From Methylacidiphilum infernorum V4 (GTDB lineage: Bacteria > Verrucomicrobiota > Verrucomicrobiia > Methylacidiphilales > Methylacidiphilaceae), in assembly GCF_000019665.1 (NCBI RefSeq), contig NC_010794.1, positions 372,001-436,000 on the forward strand: a stretch of DNA of 64,000 nucleotides. The letters run 5' to 3'. The position numbers and the translations under genes were made by a program. Below the pieces are notes generated by a model. The model did not search any database, had not been told where the DNA came from, and saw only the letters and a program-made list of their open reading frames with translations. How positions within the stretch are numbered: the first letter of the stretch is position 1; every line of letters begins with the position of its first letter. Below are positions 48,379 through 56,968 of this stretch, one piece after another.

Positions 48379-48993
48379 TTAATTTTCCCCTTGGACTACA
48401 CCGTTAAGAAATATTTCAATGAAATTATCAATGACCGCGGTTTCGTCGACCTGGCGGTCATCCAATTCGAAAAGGGTGTTGGTGACGAGGTAATGCGAAA
48501 TTATTCCAATGAAAGCAATGGAGATGAGGTAAGGATTTAATCTCTTGAAAATATTTCTTTCGATCAACTGGGAGACGTAACCCTCGAGTTTCTTGCGAAT
48601 TTCCAAGACAAAGCAGTCGCAGAACATTTTCGATAATTCGTGATGTTCGAGAGCACTGTAGTAAAGGAGTCGAAGAAAATCGGGGTCGTTTTTAACAGAG
48701 CTGAAAAGCTGTAGGGCGATATTTTTTAAAAATTGAGGGATACTTTCGGGATCGTGCTCGGGATTAGCCAGATTTTCAGTCAAGGAACTTAACTCTTCTA
48801 TTTTTAATCTTATGATCTCTAAGTAGAGATCTTTTTTTGTTGGATAATACCGGTAGATTAACGCCTCATTAACGTGGGCGTATTGGGCTATCATTCGGGT
48901 GGTCGTTCCCTCAAAACCATTCTGGGCAAAAAGCTTTTTTGCAGCCGTTAATATCTTTTGTTTTCCTATGGGGAATTCTCGAACGTTATCCAT
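48379..48993 (-). CDS. TetR-family transcriptional regulator
   Basis: This 204-aa protein has an N-terminal TetR HTH: KILTAAKKLFAQNGFEGTTTRMIAQYAHVNEALIYRYYPTKKDLYLE, residues about 10-58 (core TTRMIAQYAHVNEALIYRYY). The C-terminal ligand-binding part is helical and not assignable. An in-frame TTG at 48999 is a weaker start. It is divergent from the EmrA-like gene, 95 bp apart, so it probably represses that gene. Confidence 0.9.
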   Translation of the reverse strand: MDNVREFPIGKQKILTAAKKLFAQNGFEGTTTRMIAQYAHVNEALIYRYYPTKKDLYLEIIRLKIEELSSLTENLANPEHDPESIPQFLKNIALQLFSSVKNDPDFLRLLYYSALEHHELSKMFCDCFVLEIRKKLEGYVSQLIERNIFKRLNPYLISIAFIGIISHYLVTNTLFELDDRQVDETAVIDNFIEIFLNGVVQGEN

Positions 48994-49088
48994 TGACAAG
49001 TTTATTCAGATAAGTAAGTAATCACATACTGATTTCGGTCAAACATTTATTTAAAATAATTTAAAAAGCTCGATTCGAAAAGAAAATA

Positions 49089-50132
49089 ATGGACTATAGA
49101 CTCTTAAACAGGTTGAAAAGCCCAGCCTATAAAGGCCTCACCGCTACCCTGACCGAGGAACAGGAAAAGAAAGAGGGCGAAAGAATCGAATCGGTTCATG
49201 CCAAGACAGGGGGATCGCAAACCGGCTTGGGGATGCTATCTTCGTTTTTGTTTGGCTTGATTGGGGCGTTAATTTTTTTCCTGCTTTATTTTGTTTATAC
49301 TTACTTTTCCTCCTACGAAACCACCGATGATGCTTTTATTGCCGGACACATCATTCGGATTTCTCCCAAGGTTGCCGGGCATGTCGTAGGTTATTACATC
49401 GATGACAACATGGACGTGAAGAAGGGTCAGCTTTTAATTGAGATTGACCCCAGGGATTATCAATCCCGGGTTGCTCTAGCCCAAGCCAATAGGGACTTGG
49501 CTGAAACGGAATGGAAAAGAATGAAAGAAATCCTTAGGTCTTCAGCCGTTTCCCAGCTTCAGGTTGATGCGGCCTGGGCTATCAAGTTGTCCACCGAAGC
49601 TTATCTGCGGCTAAACGAGCTCCAGTTGGGATATACCCGGATTTATGCTCCAGAAGATGGAAGAATAACAATGAGAACCGTTGAAAAGGGGCAGTATGTT
49701 GAAGTAGGTCAAACCCTTTTTGATATTGTTCCGCCCGAACTCTGGGTTGTTGCCAATTATAAAGAAACCCAGATCACGTATATGAGGCCGGGTCAACCCG
49801 TAACAATTCGCATAGATGCCTATCCTCACCGCCGATACAAGGGTCATATTGACAGCATACAGAGGGGAAGTGGGGCGCAATTTAGTCTTTTGCCTCCAGA
49901 AAATGCAACGGGTAATTATGTAAAAGTCGTCCAAAGAGTCCCCGTTAAGATCTTGTTTGATGAGCCTCTCAATAAAGAGGAAATCGTGGGTCCGGGTTTT
50001 TCAGTGGTACCCACGGTCGAAGTAAGAAAGTTTCGCTTGGATGTTTTCTGGTCTTTGGCCCTATTGCTTATCGGTTTTGGAGCAGGGCTGCTTGTTGGCT
50101 TGATCCGTAAGCTCAAAAAGAAAGAGCAGTAG
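49089..50132 (+). CDS. EmrA/HlyD-family membrane fusion protein
   Basis: This 347-aa periplasmic adaptor has an N-terminal helix (LFGLIGALIFFLLYFVYTYF), then the EmrA-like segment YETTDDAFIAGHIIRISPKVAGHVV, a short alpha-hairpin (ALAQANRDLAETEWKRMKEI), and LWVVANYKETQITYMRPGQPV. Unusually, it ends with a second hydrophobic helix (FWSLALLLIGFGAGLLVGLI) followed by a basic tail, whereas EmrA normally has only the N-terminal one. No EmrB or TolC gene is adjacent. It lies opposite the TetR gene. Confidence 0.88.
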   Translation: MDYRLLNRLKSPAYKGLTATLTEEQEKKEGERIESVHAKTGGSQTGLGMLSSFLFGLIGALIFFLLYFVYTYFSSYETTDDAFIAGHIIRISPKVAGHVVGYYIDDNMDVKKGQLLIEIDPRDYQSRVALAQANRDLAETEWKRMKEILRSSAVSQLQVDAAWAIKLSTEAYLRLNELQLGYTRIYAPEDGRITMRTVEKGQYVEVGQTLFDIVPPELWVVANYKETQITYMRPGQPVTIRIDAYPHRRYKGHIDSIQRGSGAQFSLLPPENATGNYVKVVQRVPVKILFDEPLNKEEIVGPGFSVVPTVEVRKFRLDVFWSLALLLIGFGAGLLVGLIRKLKKKEQ

Positions 50133-50462
50133 ATAAGGAAGCCGAGTCTTTTTCTCTTAAGCGTGGTCATTTCTCTTGAATTCTCTTTCCCATAAACTTA
50201 GAAAGGATGCATAGCCGGTTCTAAAAAATCAAAAAAAGGGAGGAATGCTTGCGATTATTCTCTTTAAAGCAAAGGGAGAAACCCTGGTTTTGCTTTCTTG
50301 CCGGTCGAGGGATTTTTATTCTTTAGACGGAGCAAATGAGTATTGCAATTCTTTATGAAATTTTTCATTGTATTGAGCCGTTCCTACAATGACATAATCG
50401 AAATTTAGATTTGGGGTGAAAGACAGGATAAGGGGTGCTGTTTAAAATGGAGCAAAAAGATA
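50133..50462. other. Leader/intergenic region before the GT39 gene
   Basis: About 330 bp with no supported gene. A hairpin lies at 50266-50296. A 38-codon frame begins ATG at 50244 right after GGGAGG, but the spacing is only 1 base, so I do not call it. A promoter could not be assigned. Confidence 0.5.
50266..50296 (+). other. Hairpin in the leader of the GT39 gene
   Basis: AAAGCAAA (50266-50273) pairs perfectly with TTTGCTTT (50289-50296), and GGG/CCC can extend the stem inside with a small bulge. It lies about 170 bp before the ATG and is followed by TCGAGGGATTTTTATT. It may be an attenuator, a terminator for the upstream gene, or chance. Confidence 0.35.
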
Positions 50463-52271
50463 ATGTGGTTTTTTCGGTTTAATAAGGTCAACGAAGAAGA
50501 AATAGAACAAAGTTCTTTATCCCTTTTAAAATTATCCGCTTTTCCTTCATTTCCTTTAGCCTCTCTCTTTTTCCTATTGGTTCTTACTTTTTTTTATATT
50601 GAAGAAAGCCGTGGCCCGGTCATTTTCGATGACAACGAAGGATTATATGCGGGCGCGGCTAGAGAAATGCTGCAGAAAAATGATTGGATTTTGCCCACTG
50701 TAAACGGAATTCCTCGTCTCCAAAAACCCCCTTTGGTTTATTGGTGCATTCTTATATCCTACAAGATCTTCGGCATTAACGAATTTGCAGCCCGGCTTCC
50801 CGAAGCCCTGGCCACGGTTCTCTGGATAATGGGTGTCTATTTTCTTGGATGCGCGATGGGAGGGGAAAAGATCGGTCTTTTAGCCAGCTTGATGCTGGGA
50901 ACGGCATTTGGTTTTTATATTTTTACCCACATTTTAATGCCTGAACCCTTCTTTTCCGCTGCTGTAACCTACGCCCTTCTTTTTATCTATTTAGGATTAA
51001 GGGAGGATAAGAGGAGCTATTTTCTTTTAGCTTGGCTCGTGATGGCCTTAGGGTCCCTGGCTAAGGGGCTCCACGCTACTTTATATCCTCTTTTAAGTAG
51101 CGGATTGGCCGTTTTGTTTTTCCCAAGGACGAGGAAAAGATGGATAAAGTTGTTTTGGTGGCCTGGAATTATTCTTTTTTTACTGGTTTTGATTCCCTGG
51201 TATGTGATTATCGAGTGGCGGCTTCCCGGTTTTCTTCACGAACATTTTTTGAATGAACAATGGGGCCATGCTCTTAACCACAGGAATCCGCCGGATGCGG
51301 GAACTGTCCCTATAGCGCAGTTTTATTTTGAGCATCTCATTTTTCTGCTTCCTTGGACCTTGTTCCTTGGAACCCTATGGGAGCTGAAAGATAAAGCCTC
51401 GCTGAATTGGCAAAATGCATTGCTTTTCAGTTGGATCATCACCACTTTTTTGTCTGTAACCTTTTCTTCCCTTCAAGACTACTATGCGATGAGTTGCTGG
51501 GGGGCGATTGCCTTGATTCTTGCAATGCCCTTTTGTATCGAGGACAAAGGGAAAAGAACACCTCTTTATTTTACCCTTCCCTCTGTTGTTATTGTTTTTC
51601 TAGGCTTAAGCGGCATTTTGATTGCTCTACTCATTGATCACAGCGCGGAATTTCACCCCATTTGGGCAAAACCCTTAGAGAAGAGAGATACCTTTTTGTC
51701 TGCCATTTTCGGGTTTTCTTTTAGTACTTGGAAAAATTTTGTTCCTTTGTTGTATCGGGCCTCTTTGAGTTTTTTCGTCGGTGGGATTGTAGCCTACCTA
51801 TTTTTTTCAAGAAAAGAGAGGTTCCTGGCCGGGGTCTTCTTAGCCCTTACCATGATCTATCCGCTGCACCAGGCCGGACAAGGGTTTAGCCTCTTAAGCG
51901 ATTATTTTTCTTCAATGAAGTTAGCTCAAAAGATCAATGGCTTCGTGGCAAAGGATGACATCGTGATTTCCGACAGCGAGCCTAATTTTGCTTCGGGATT
52001 ATTTTTTTATTTAAACCATTCTCCTATTCTTTGGGTTCATGCAAACTCCAAGGCTGAATTCGCCCAAAGAATTCTCAACCAGGGAAAGGAATATTATATA
52101 ACCGAGAGCGATGTTGAAAATTACTGGAAAAGTAGCAAAAAGGTTTTCTTGATTACCGAAGAGGTGTCCTTGTCTTATTGGGCTCGCCTTTTTAAAATGG
52201 ATCCCTCTACCCTCGTTCCCATTGAAAAAAGTGGAACTCGAGTGTTGCTCGTGAACCAAAGGGTCCGTTAA
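50463..52271 (+). CDS. GT39-family glycosyltransferase (ArnT-like)
   Basis: This 602-aa polytopic inner-membrane enzyme has about ten or more hydrophobic segments, starting with FPLASLFFLLVLTFFYI. The first periplasmic loop FDDNEGLYAGAAREMLQKND contains the acidic pair typical of ArnT/PMT catalytic sites, followed by PRLQKPPLVYWCI. It probably transfers a sugar from an isoprenoid-phosphate donor to lipid A or another acceptor. GGAG lies 10 bases before the ATG. Confidence 0.88.
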   Translation: MWFFRFNKVNEEEIEQSSLSLLKLSAFPSFPLASLFFLLVLTFFYIEESRGPVIFDDNEGLYAGAAREMLQKNDWILPTVNGIPRLQKPPLVYWCILISYKIFGINEFAARLPEALATVLWIMGVYFLGCAMGGEKIGLLASLMLGTAFGFYIFTHILMPEPFFSAAVTYALLFIYLGLREDKRSYFLLAWLVMALGSLAKGLHATLYPLLSSGLAVLFFPRTRKRWIKLFWWPGIILFLLVLIPWYVIIEWRLPGFLHEHFLNEQWGHALNHRNPPDAGTVPIAQFYFEHLIFLLPWTLFLGTLWELKDKASLNWQNALLFSWIITTFLSVTFSSLQDYYAMSCWGAIALILAMPFCIEDKGKRTPLYFTLPSVVIVFLGLSGILIALLIDHSAEFHPIWAKPLEKRDTFLSAIFGFSFSTWKNFVPLLYRASLSFFVGGIVAYLFFSRKERFLAGVFLALTMIYPLHQAGQGFSLLSDYFSSMKLAQKINGFVAKDDIVISDSEPNFASGLFFYLNHSPILWVHANSKAEFAQRILNQGKEYYITESDVENYWKSSKKVFLITEEVSLSYWARLFKMDPSTLVPIEKSGTRVLLVNQRVR

Positions 52272-52280
52272 ATTATACCC

Positions 52281-52463
52281 ATGATTTCCCAAGAAGAGTT
52301 TAATAGAGCCCTGGAATTGTTTGAAGAGGAAGATCAGCAATGGAAAGAGCTTTACGAGAAGATGTCCTATTCTCAAAAAGTACAATTTAGCTTGGCCGTC
52401 GAAGACAAATGGACTAACAGGGTTCCCGGGGAAGAAAGGCTGGAGGATGATCCTGAAGATTAA
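52281..52463 (+). CDS. Small acidic hypothetical protein (60 aa)
   Basis: ATG at 52281, 9 bp after the GT39 stop. The predicted protein is helical and strongly acidic, with FNRALELFEEEDQQWKELYE and a tail GEERLEDDPED. I recognise no family. Its close coupling to the upstream gene supports it, but there is no Shine-Dalgarno. Confidence 0.55.
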   Translation: MISQEEFNRALELFEEEDQQWKELYEKMSYSQKVQFSLAVEDKWTNRVPGEERLEDDPED

Positions 52464-52487
52464 CCTTTCCGTGGTTTTGCCTTCCTT

Positions 52488-52934
52488 TTAACCCTTTTTG
52501 TATTTCTCTCTGTCCAATGAGGGGGAGATCAACGAATGGGCCCATTCGAGTATAGGGATGAGATGAGGAGGGAGCAGTTTTTTGGCTTCTTCGTAATTTG
52601 CCCAGCGCCATTCGTGATGTTCAGGTTTTCCCAATTCAGGGCTTGGGAGAAGGGTAGGCTCTCCTTCTTTTAATTGGGCGATGAAAAATTTGCCTATTTT
52701 CCCTTTCGAATAGATCTCTGTTTCTTTTGAGATAGGGCCGAAAGGAAATTCAACTTTTTGCAAATTCGTTTCTTCCCTAGTTTCTCGAAGTGCGGTCTCT
52801 AAGTCGGTCTCCCCGTTTTGGACCGTACCCTTGGGAAAATCCCAATTTCTGTAAGCTCTTAGAATAAGGTAGAAGGGCTGGTTGTTTATTTCCTTATAAA
52901 TGATCAATCCAGCCGATCGGGTGATTTTTTTCAT
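52488..52934 (-). CDS. NUDIX hydrolase (diadenosine polyphosphate hydrolase-like)
   Basis: This 148-aa protein contains the Nudix box GTVQNGETDLETALRETREET (GX5EX7REUXEEX), but the final conserved Gly is Asn (NL). WDFPKGTVQNGE and the N-terminal RSAGLIIYKEI match bis(5'-nucleosyl)-tetraphosphatase relatives. It probably hydrolyses Ap4A-like nucleotides. Convergent with the small acidic gene. Confidence 0.9.
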   Translation of the reverse strand: MKKITRSAGLIIYKEINNQPFYLILRAYRNWDFPKGTVQNGETDLETALRETREETNLQKVEFPFGPISKETEIYSKGKIGKFFIAQLKEGEPTLLPSPELGKPEHHEWRWANYEEAKKLLPPHLIPILEWAHSLISPSLDREKYKKG

Positions 52935-53777
52935 CTTCTCTTGCCCGTGGGAGGTTCAATCCTTCAAATCTATCATGCCTTATCTTTTCTATTTATGAAA
53001 CCGAAAGATGGGATAAAAAACCTGGCTAAAAGAACAATGTGCTTGGACAGCTTCAAATAAAGATTTCTTGCCAAAAGGTTAGGGGCTTAAAAAAACCGTT
53101 GTCATGTTCTTCCATCACCCCCGCGAGCAAATCAACCCTTCTTTGCGATTCCGGTGCATCTTTCTCTTGCTTGCAGCTTCCATCTTGACCTACCCGGAGA
53201 CGGCCGCTGCGCTTGCAAAATAGCTTACGCTCGGTGAAAAACCAGGGGAATTGTACAACAAAAGCCATTGATAACTTTGAAAGGGATTGAAATGGGCCCA
53301 TTTTTACGGGAGGAGAGCTAACTTCTAAAGTTGCCTGCCTGGCCGGAGCTGTTGTTGAAAGGAATGTTGCAAGGATGCTCGACTCGATTCGCCTTGCCTC
53401 GGCCCTTGGCCTAAAGGAGCATTTCGGTATACAGGTTTTCTTCGTTTCCGTCGACAACCGCCTTAACAAGGCCGCTTTTTCGGAAGGAAAAGGAAGTCGT
53501 AGGCACATCCCTTCTCTAAAGGATCACAGGAGAAAGGCCATGGCTATTTTGTAAAACACTCTTTTTGTTGTCTTCCATAGAAAATGCTCTTCTTCCCTGG
53601 GGCATTTCCGGCAACTTTCCCGATTCTACCAAGAGGATTGTCAAAGCCATCGTTTTCTTGGTAAATAATCCGGATAGGTTGGTTATTTTCTTTTGTTGGA
53701 AAGTAGAGATATCCTCAATGCTAAAATCGATAAATTCAGAAAGAAAAATAGGATAGGTTATCGGTTAGTTGTGAGTT
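52935..53777. other. Long gap between NUDIX and a hypothetical gene
   Basis: About 840 bp. The middle (53291-53554) holds a coding-like plus-strand frame described separately. A 151-codon minus-strand frame (53053-53508) opposes it; its composition (Arg, Ser, Pro-rich) reads like a shadow. 53555-53777 is AT-rich and probably carries the promoter of the downstream gene. No RNA gene is seen. Confidence 0.5.
53291..53554 (+). pseudogene. Coding-like remnant without a start (87 codons)
   Basis: The frame runs from a TGA at 53288 to TAA at 53552-53554 and reads NGPIFTGGELTSKVACLAGA, then VVERNVARMLDSIRLASALG, LKEHFGIQVFFVSVDNRLNK and on to AMAIL. The amino-acid pattern, with regular hydrophobic spacing and a plausible helix then strand (IQVFFVSVDN), looks like a real protein fragment. 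There is no start codon early in the frame and upstream frames contain stops. I do not recognise the family. It is probably the 3' part of a decayed gene. Confidence 0.4.
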
Positions 53778-54359
53778 ATGACTGCACAACCAAAAACAAC
53801 GTTGTTTTTCGCCTCCAGAAAAAAGAACGTAAACCTAAAAAGCAAGAACTTTCTATTTTCTTTTTTACTAAAAGCCCATGGGAGGTATTTGCTTCCCACT
53901 GTTGTTGTGCTTTCCCCGATTGTTCTGTTCTCTCAAACTGCACCTATTCCTCAAGTAAAAGATTTGCCTCCTTTTCACCTGTCCAGGGAATCTCCCCCGG
54001 CTCAACCTATACCTGAACTGAAGGTTCCGATAGAAAAATTTTTTAATCAAATGCTCCAAGGGGATATCCAGAGAGCATTCCAGGAACTTTTGGTTAATAG
54101 CCGGCTGGCTTCCCGCCACGAAAACATCAACATGCTCATCGATAAAACAAGCCAGGCGATGTCTTACTATGGGAAAGCGGATTCTTTTGAAATCTACGAT
54201 TCAAAATCCTATGGGAGCCGTCTTTACGTGATTACTTATTTGTTAAATCTTGAATTGCAACCGCTGCGCTGGAGATTTGTCTATTATAAACCCGATAAGG
54301 TATGGAAACTCATTGATATCAGGGTGGATGATTCTCTCGAGGACTTAATCAGTAAATAG
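53778..54359 (+). CDS. Hypothetical exported protein (193 aa)
   Basis: A long N-terminal basic stretch (SRKKNVNLKSKNF) is followed by a hydrophobic segment (YLLPTVVVLSPIVLF) near residues 37-52 and a Pro-rich linker, so a signal anchor or long signal peptide is likely. The C-terminal half (IEKFFNQMLQGDIQRAFQEL and YKPDKVWKLIDIRVDDSLED) resembles small NTF2-like or DUF4019-type secreted domains, but I cannot name it firmly. It is convergent with coaD, 5 bp apart. Confidence 0.72.
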   Translation: MTAQPKTTLFFASRKKNVNLKSKNFLFSFLLKAHGRYLLPTVVVLSPIVLFSQTAPIPQVKDLPPFHLSRESPPAQPIPELKVPIEKFFNQMLQGDIQRAFQELLVNSRLASRHENINMLIDKTSQAMSYYGKADSFEIYDSKSYGSRLYVITYLLNLELQPLRWRFVYYKPDKVWKLIDIRVDDSLEDLISK

Positions 54360-54364
54360 GCTTG

Positions 54365-54886
54365 TTATCGCGGCCTGGAAATGGCAACGGGATTAGAATT
54401 TCTTTTGCCGATTTTTTGCTTTAGGGCCTCCATGACCACTGTAGGAACGAAGGCGGATATTTCTCCTCCCAATCGACTTATTTCTTTGACCAGAGAGGAA
54501 CTCAGGTAAATATGGTTGTCTTCGGGCATGAGAAAAAGCGTCTCGATTTCAGGTTTCAGTCTCCTGTTCATTAAGGCGAGCTGAAATTCAGTCTCGAAGT
54601 CCGATACGGCGCGTAAACCTCGAATAATAGCGCAGCAGTTCAGCTCCTTTGCAAAATCAACCGTAAGGCCGGTATAGGGAAGGGCGATGGCATTAGAAAA
54701 GGAGAAGTGTTTTAATGTTCTTTCTACCAGCTCCATTCTTTCTTCCAGCTCAAACAAGGTTTCTTTTGGGGTTTGAGCGGCTACCCCGACGACGACTTCG
54801 TCAAAGAGGCGTGCCGCCTTAGAAATGACATCTACATGTCCCAGAGTAATTGGGTCGAAGGTTCCCGGATAAAGAACTCTTTTCAT
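54365..54886 (-). CDS. coaD: Phosphopantetheine adenylyltransferase
   Basis: This 173-aa enzyme (usual length) makes dephospho-CoA from phosphopantetheine and ATP, the penultimate CoA step. The nucleotidyltransferase motif is TFDPITLGH (residues 9-17), followed by RGLRAVSDFETEFQLALMNR and YLSSSLVKEIS. Its ATG overlaps the murA stop (ATGA), coupling it to the operon end. Confidence 0.97.
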   Translation of the reverse strand: MKRVLYPGTFDPITLGHVDVISKAARLFDEVVVGVAAQTPKETLFELEERMELVERTLKHFSFSNAIALPYTGLTVDFAKELNCCAIIRGLRAVSDFETEFQLALMNRRLKPEIETLFLMPEDNHIYLSSSLVKEISRLGGEISAFVPTVVMEALKQKIGKRNSNPVAISRPR

Positions 54887-56148
54887 ATTTTTGAATAAAC
54901 CCTGGTAATGTTGGCTCCTACAGAGGACAATTTTTCATCAATTTTTTCGTATCCCCTGTCTATATGATAGACGCGATGAACTTCTGTGGTGTTTTCAGCT
55001 ACCAGGCCTGCAAGGACGAGTGCCGCAGAAGCTCTAAGATCAGAGGCCATAACGGGGGCCCCACTTAACCGTTCTGTTCCGTGTATGAGGGCTTGGTTTT
55101 GTGAAAGCTCGATCATTGCTCCCAACCGCTTCAGTTCACTGATATGCATGAATCTGTTAGGAAATATATTTTCGACGATTTTGCTTGTTCCTTCGGCGAC
55201 AGTGGCCATGGCACAAAATTGAGCCTGCATGTCGGTTGGGAAACCCGGGTAAGCCGCTGTTACAATTTCAAAAGCCCTCAGGGGACCGGATCGGGACACC
55301 CTTATGCCCTGGCTTTCTATTTCGATGCTTGCTCCGCAGTCTTTAAGCTTTTCGAGCACGCTTCCCATGTGCTCAACAGGGGCATGTTCAAGCAATAAAT
55401 TGCCCTTTGTCATCGCCGCCGCAACGGCAAATGTTCCCGCCTCTATTCTATCGGTAATAATCGTATATTCACAACCATGAAGTTCTTTTACCCCTTCGAT
55501 AATTAATTGTTGGGTGCCCATTCCGCTGATTTTAGCCCCCATTGAAGAGAGAAAATGAGCTAAATCTTCTACCTCGGGTTCGCAAGCAGCTCCTTCAATT
55601 ATTGTCGTGCCTTCTGCCTGGCAGGCCGCCATCATGACATTATCCGTTCCAAGAACGGTCGAACCATATTTGCCTTTCAAATTGATCGAAGTTCCCCGGA
55701 GAATCCCCCCATGGGCCACGACATCTCCCTTGATAATTTCTATGTCGGCGCCAAGCTTTTGAAGCCCGGTGATATGCAGATCAATGGGCCTGTCTCCGAT
55801 CACACATCCTCCGGGTAAAGAGACCCTGGCTTGCCCGCAACGAGCGATCAGCGGACCAAGAATGCAGATGGAAGCCCTCATTTTCCGAACCAAGTCATAA
55901 GGGGCGGTTGAGTGAACAATCTTGCTTTTTATCCTTACCGTCCCTTTTTCATAATGAACTTGAGCTCCAAGAAACTTGAGAATTTCAAGCATGTAGCGAA
56001 TGTCGCTGAGATTGGGAACGCGATGAATTACGCATTCTTCGGGCGTCAACAAGGTTGCAGCCAGGATAGGCAAGGCTGAATTTTTTGAGCCGCTAATGGT
56101 AATCTTTCCTTCTAAAGGATTGCCCCCTTTAATAATGAATTTTTCCAC
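54883..56148 (-). CDS. murA: UDP-N-acetylglucosamine 1-carboxyvinyltransferase
   Basis: This 421-aa enzyme transfers enolpyruvate to UDP-GlcNAc in the first committed step of peptidoglycan synthesis. The active-site Cys115 is present in LPGGCVIGDR, so it should be fosfomycin-sensitive in principle. KNSALPILAATLL and the tail DIRASAALVLAGL-like (SDLRASAALVLAGLVA) are typical. The start is a GTG at 56148 with AGGAAG upstream. It overlaps the prmC end by 20 bp. Confidence 0.97.
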   Translation of the reverse strand: MEKFIIKGGNPLEGKITISGSKNSALPILAATLLTPEECVIHRVPNLSDIRYMLEILKFLGAQVHYEKGTVRIKSKIVHSTAPYDLVRKMRASICILGPLIARCGQARVSLPGGCVIGDRPIDLHITGLQKLGADIEIIKGDVVAHGGILRGTSINLKGKYGSTVLGTDNVMMAACQAEGTTIIEGAACEPEVEDLAHFLSSMGAKISGMGTQQLIIEGVKELHGCEYTIITDRIEAGTFAVAAAMTKGNLLLEHAPVEHMGSVLEKLKDCGASIEIESQGIRVSRSGPLRAFEIVTAAYPGFPTDMQAQFCAMATVAEGTSKIVENIFPNRFMHISELKRLGAMIELSQNQALIHGTERLSGAPVMASDLRASAALVLAGLVAENTTEVHRVYHIDRGYEKIDEKLSSVGANITRVYSKI

Positions 56149-56968
56149 AGTTTCTTCCTACTATAACTCTCTCCATTTGGGAAAGATCTTTTTTTACTTC
56201 GATGATCGAAAAGCCCTGTTCATGCAAAAATTGACTCACTTTTGAAAACTGCCCGTCTCCAATTTCAAGGATGCAGTAACGACATCGGTTCTTTGCCTGT
56301 CCTATGAATTTTTTAATGAGCTCTAATCCTTCTTTCCCGCCGTCCAAAGCTATAGCCGGTTCAAATTGTATTTCAGCAGAGAGTCGAGGGAGAGTTTCAG
56401 AGGGGATGTAAGGAAGATTAGCCACAATGAGTTCAAAAAAATCTAAAGGAGGATCGTTTAACAAATCATCCTTATAAAAGTAAAGATTGGCTAAATCTTT
56501 CCCGTTTTTCCTCGCCACTTCAAGGGCTTCCTCACTGATGTCAGATCCATAAAAGGACCGATCGGGAAACAATTTTGCCAGCGTAACGACTATGGCTCCA
56601 CTTCCAGTCCCTACATCGAGAATTGGACCTGGGATTCTAGAAAGTAAATTTATAGCCGCTTCAACGACGTATTCCGTTTCCGGCCTGGGAATAAGGACTG
56701 CCGGGCTGACCAGGATTTTTCCCCCATAAAAGGGGCTAAAGCCAAGGATATAATCGAGAGGCTCTCCTGTAGCCCTTCTTTCAATCCTTTTCCATAGGAG
56801 ATCGGCAACCTCTGCCTCGATCAAAAGGGAAGGCAGGATATATAAAGAAAGCCTGTCCACATTGAGGGTCGCTGAAAAGATCAGTTCACAAGAGCTCCTG
56901 GGAGATTCAATATTTTTCTCTTGCAGGTATTTTAAAGCTTTTTTAAACAATAAGCGGCTTTCCACCAT
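56129..56968 (-). CDS. prmC: Release factor glutamine methyltransferase
   Basis: This 279-aa SAM-dependent methyltransferase modifies the Gln of the GGQ loop in RF1/RF2. The SAM motif [14 protein letters not shown] is near residue 118. The catalytic motif is NLPYIP ([11 protein letters not shown]) rather than the usual NPPY. N-terminal helices and [13 protein letters not shown] match PrmC. It overlaps prfA's stop by 26 bp and murA's start by 20 bp, consistent with its role beside prfA. Confidence 0.94.
   Translation of the reverse strand: MVESRLLFKKALKYLQEKNIESPRSSCELIFSATLNVDRLSLYILPSLLIEAEVADLLWKRIERRATGEPLDYILGFSPFYGGKILVSPAVLIPRPETEYVVEAAINLLSRIPGPILDVGTGSGAIVVTLAKLFPDRSFYGSDISEEALEVARKNGKDLANLYFYKDDLLNDPPLDFFELIVANLPYIPSETLPRLSAEIQFEPAIALDGGKEGLELIKKFIGQAKNRCRYCILEIGDGQFSKVSQFLHEQGFSIIEVKKDLSQMERVIVGRNCGKIHY

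Noticed and set aside
48994-49088. TetR operator between the divergent TetR and EmrA-like genes
   Set aside because: AGTA-N6-TACT and TTTAAA-N4-TTTAAA symmetries are too short to support a site.
50244-50360. 38-codon ATG frame after GGGAGG
   Set aside because: The Shine-Dalgarno is only 1 base from the ATG, and the product has no recognisable feature.
53053-53508. 151-codon minus-strand frame in the gap after NUDIX
   Set aside because: No start signal, Arg/Ser-rich text, and it opposes a more protein-like plus-strand frame.
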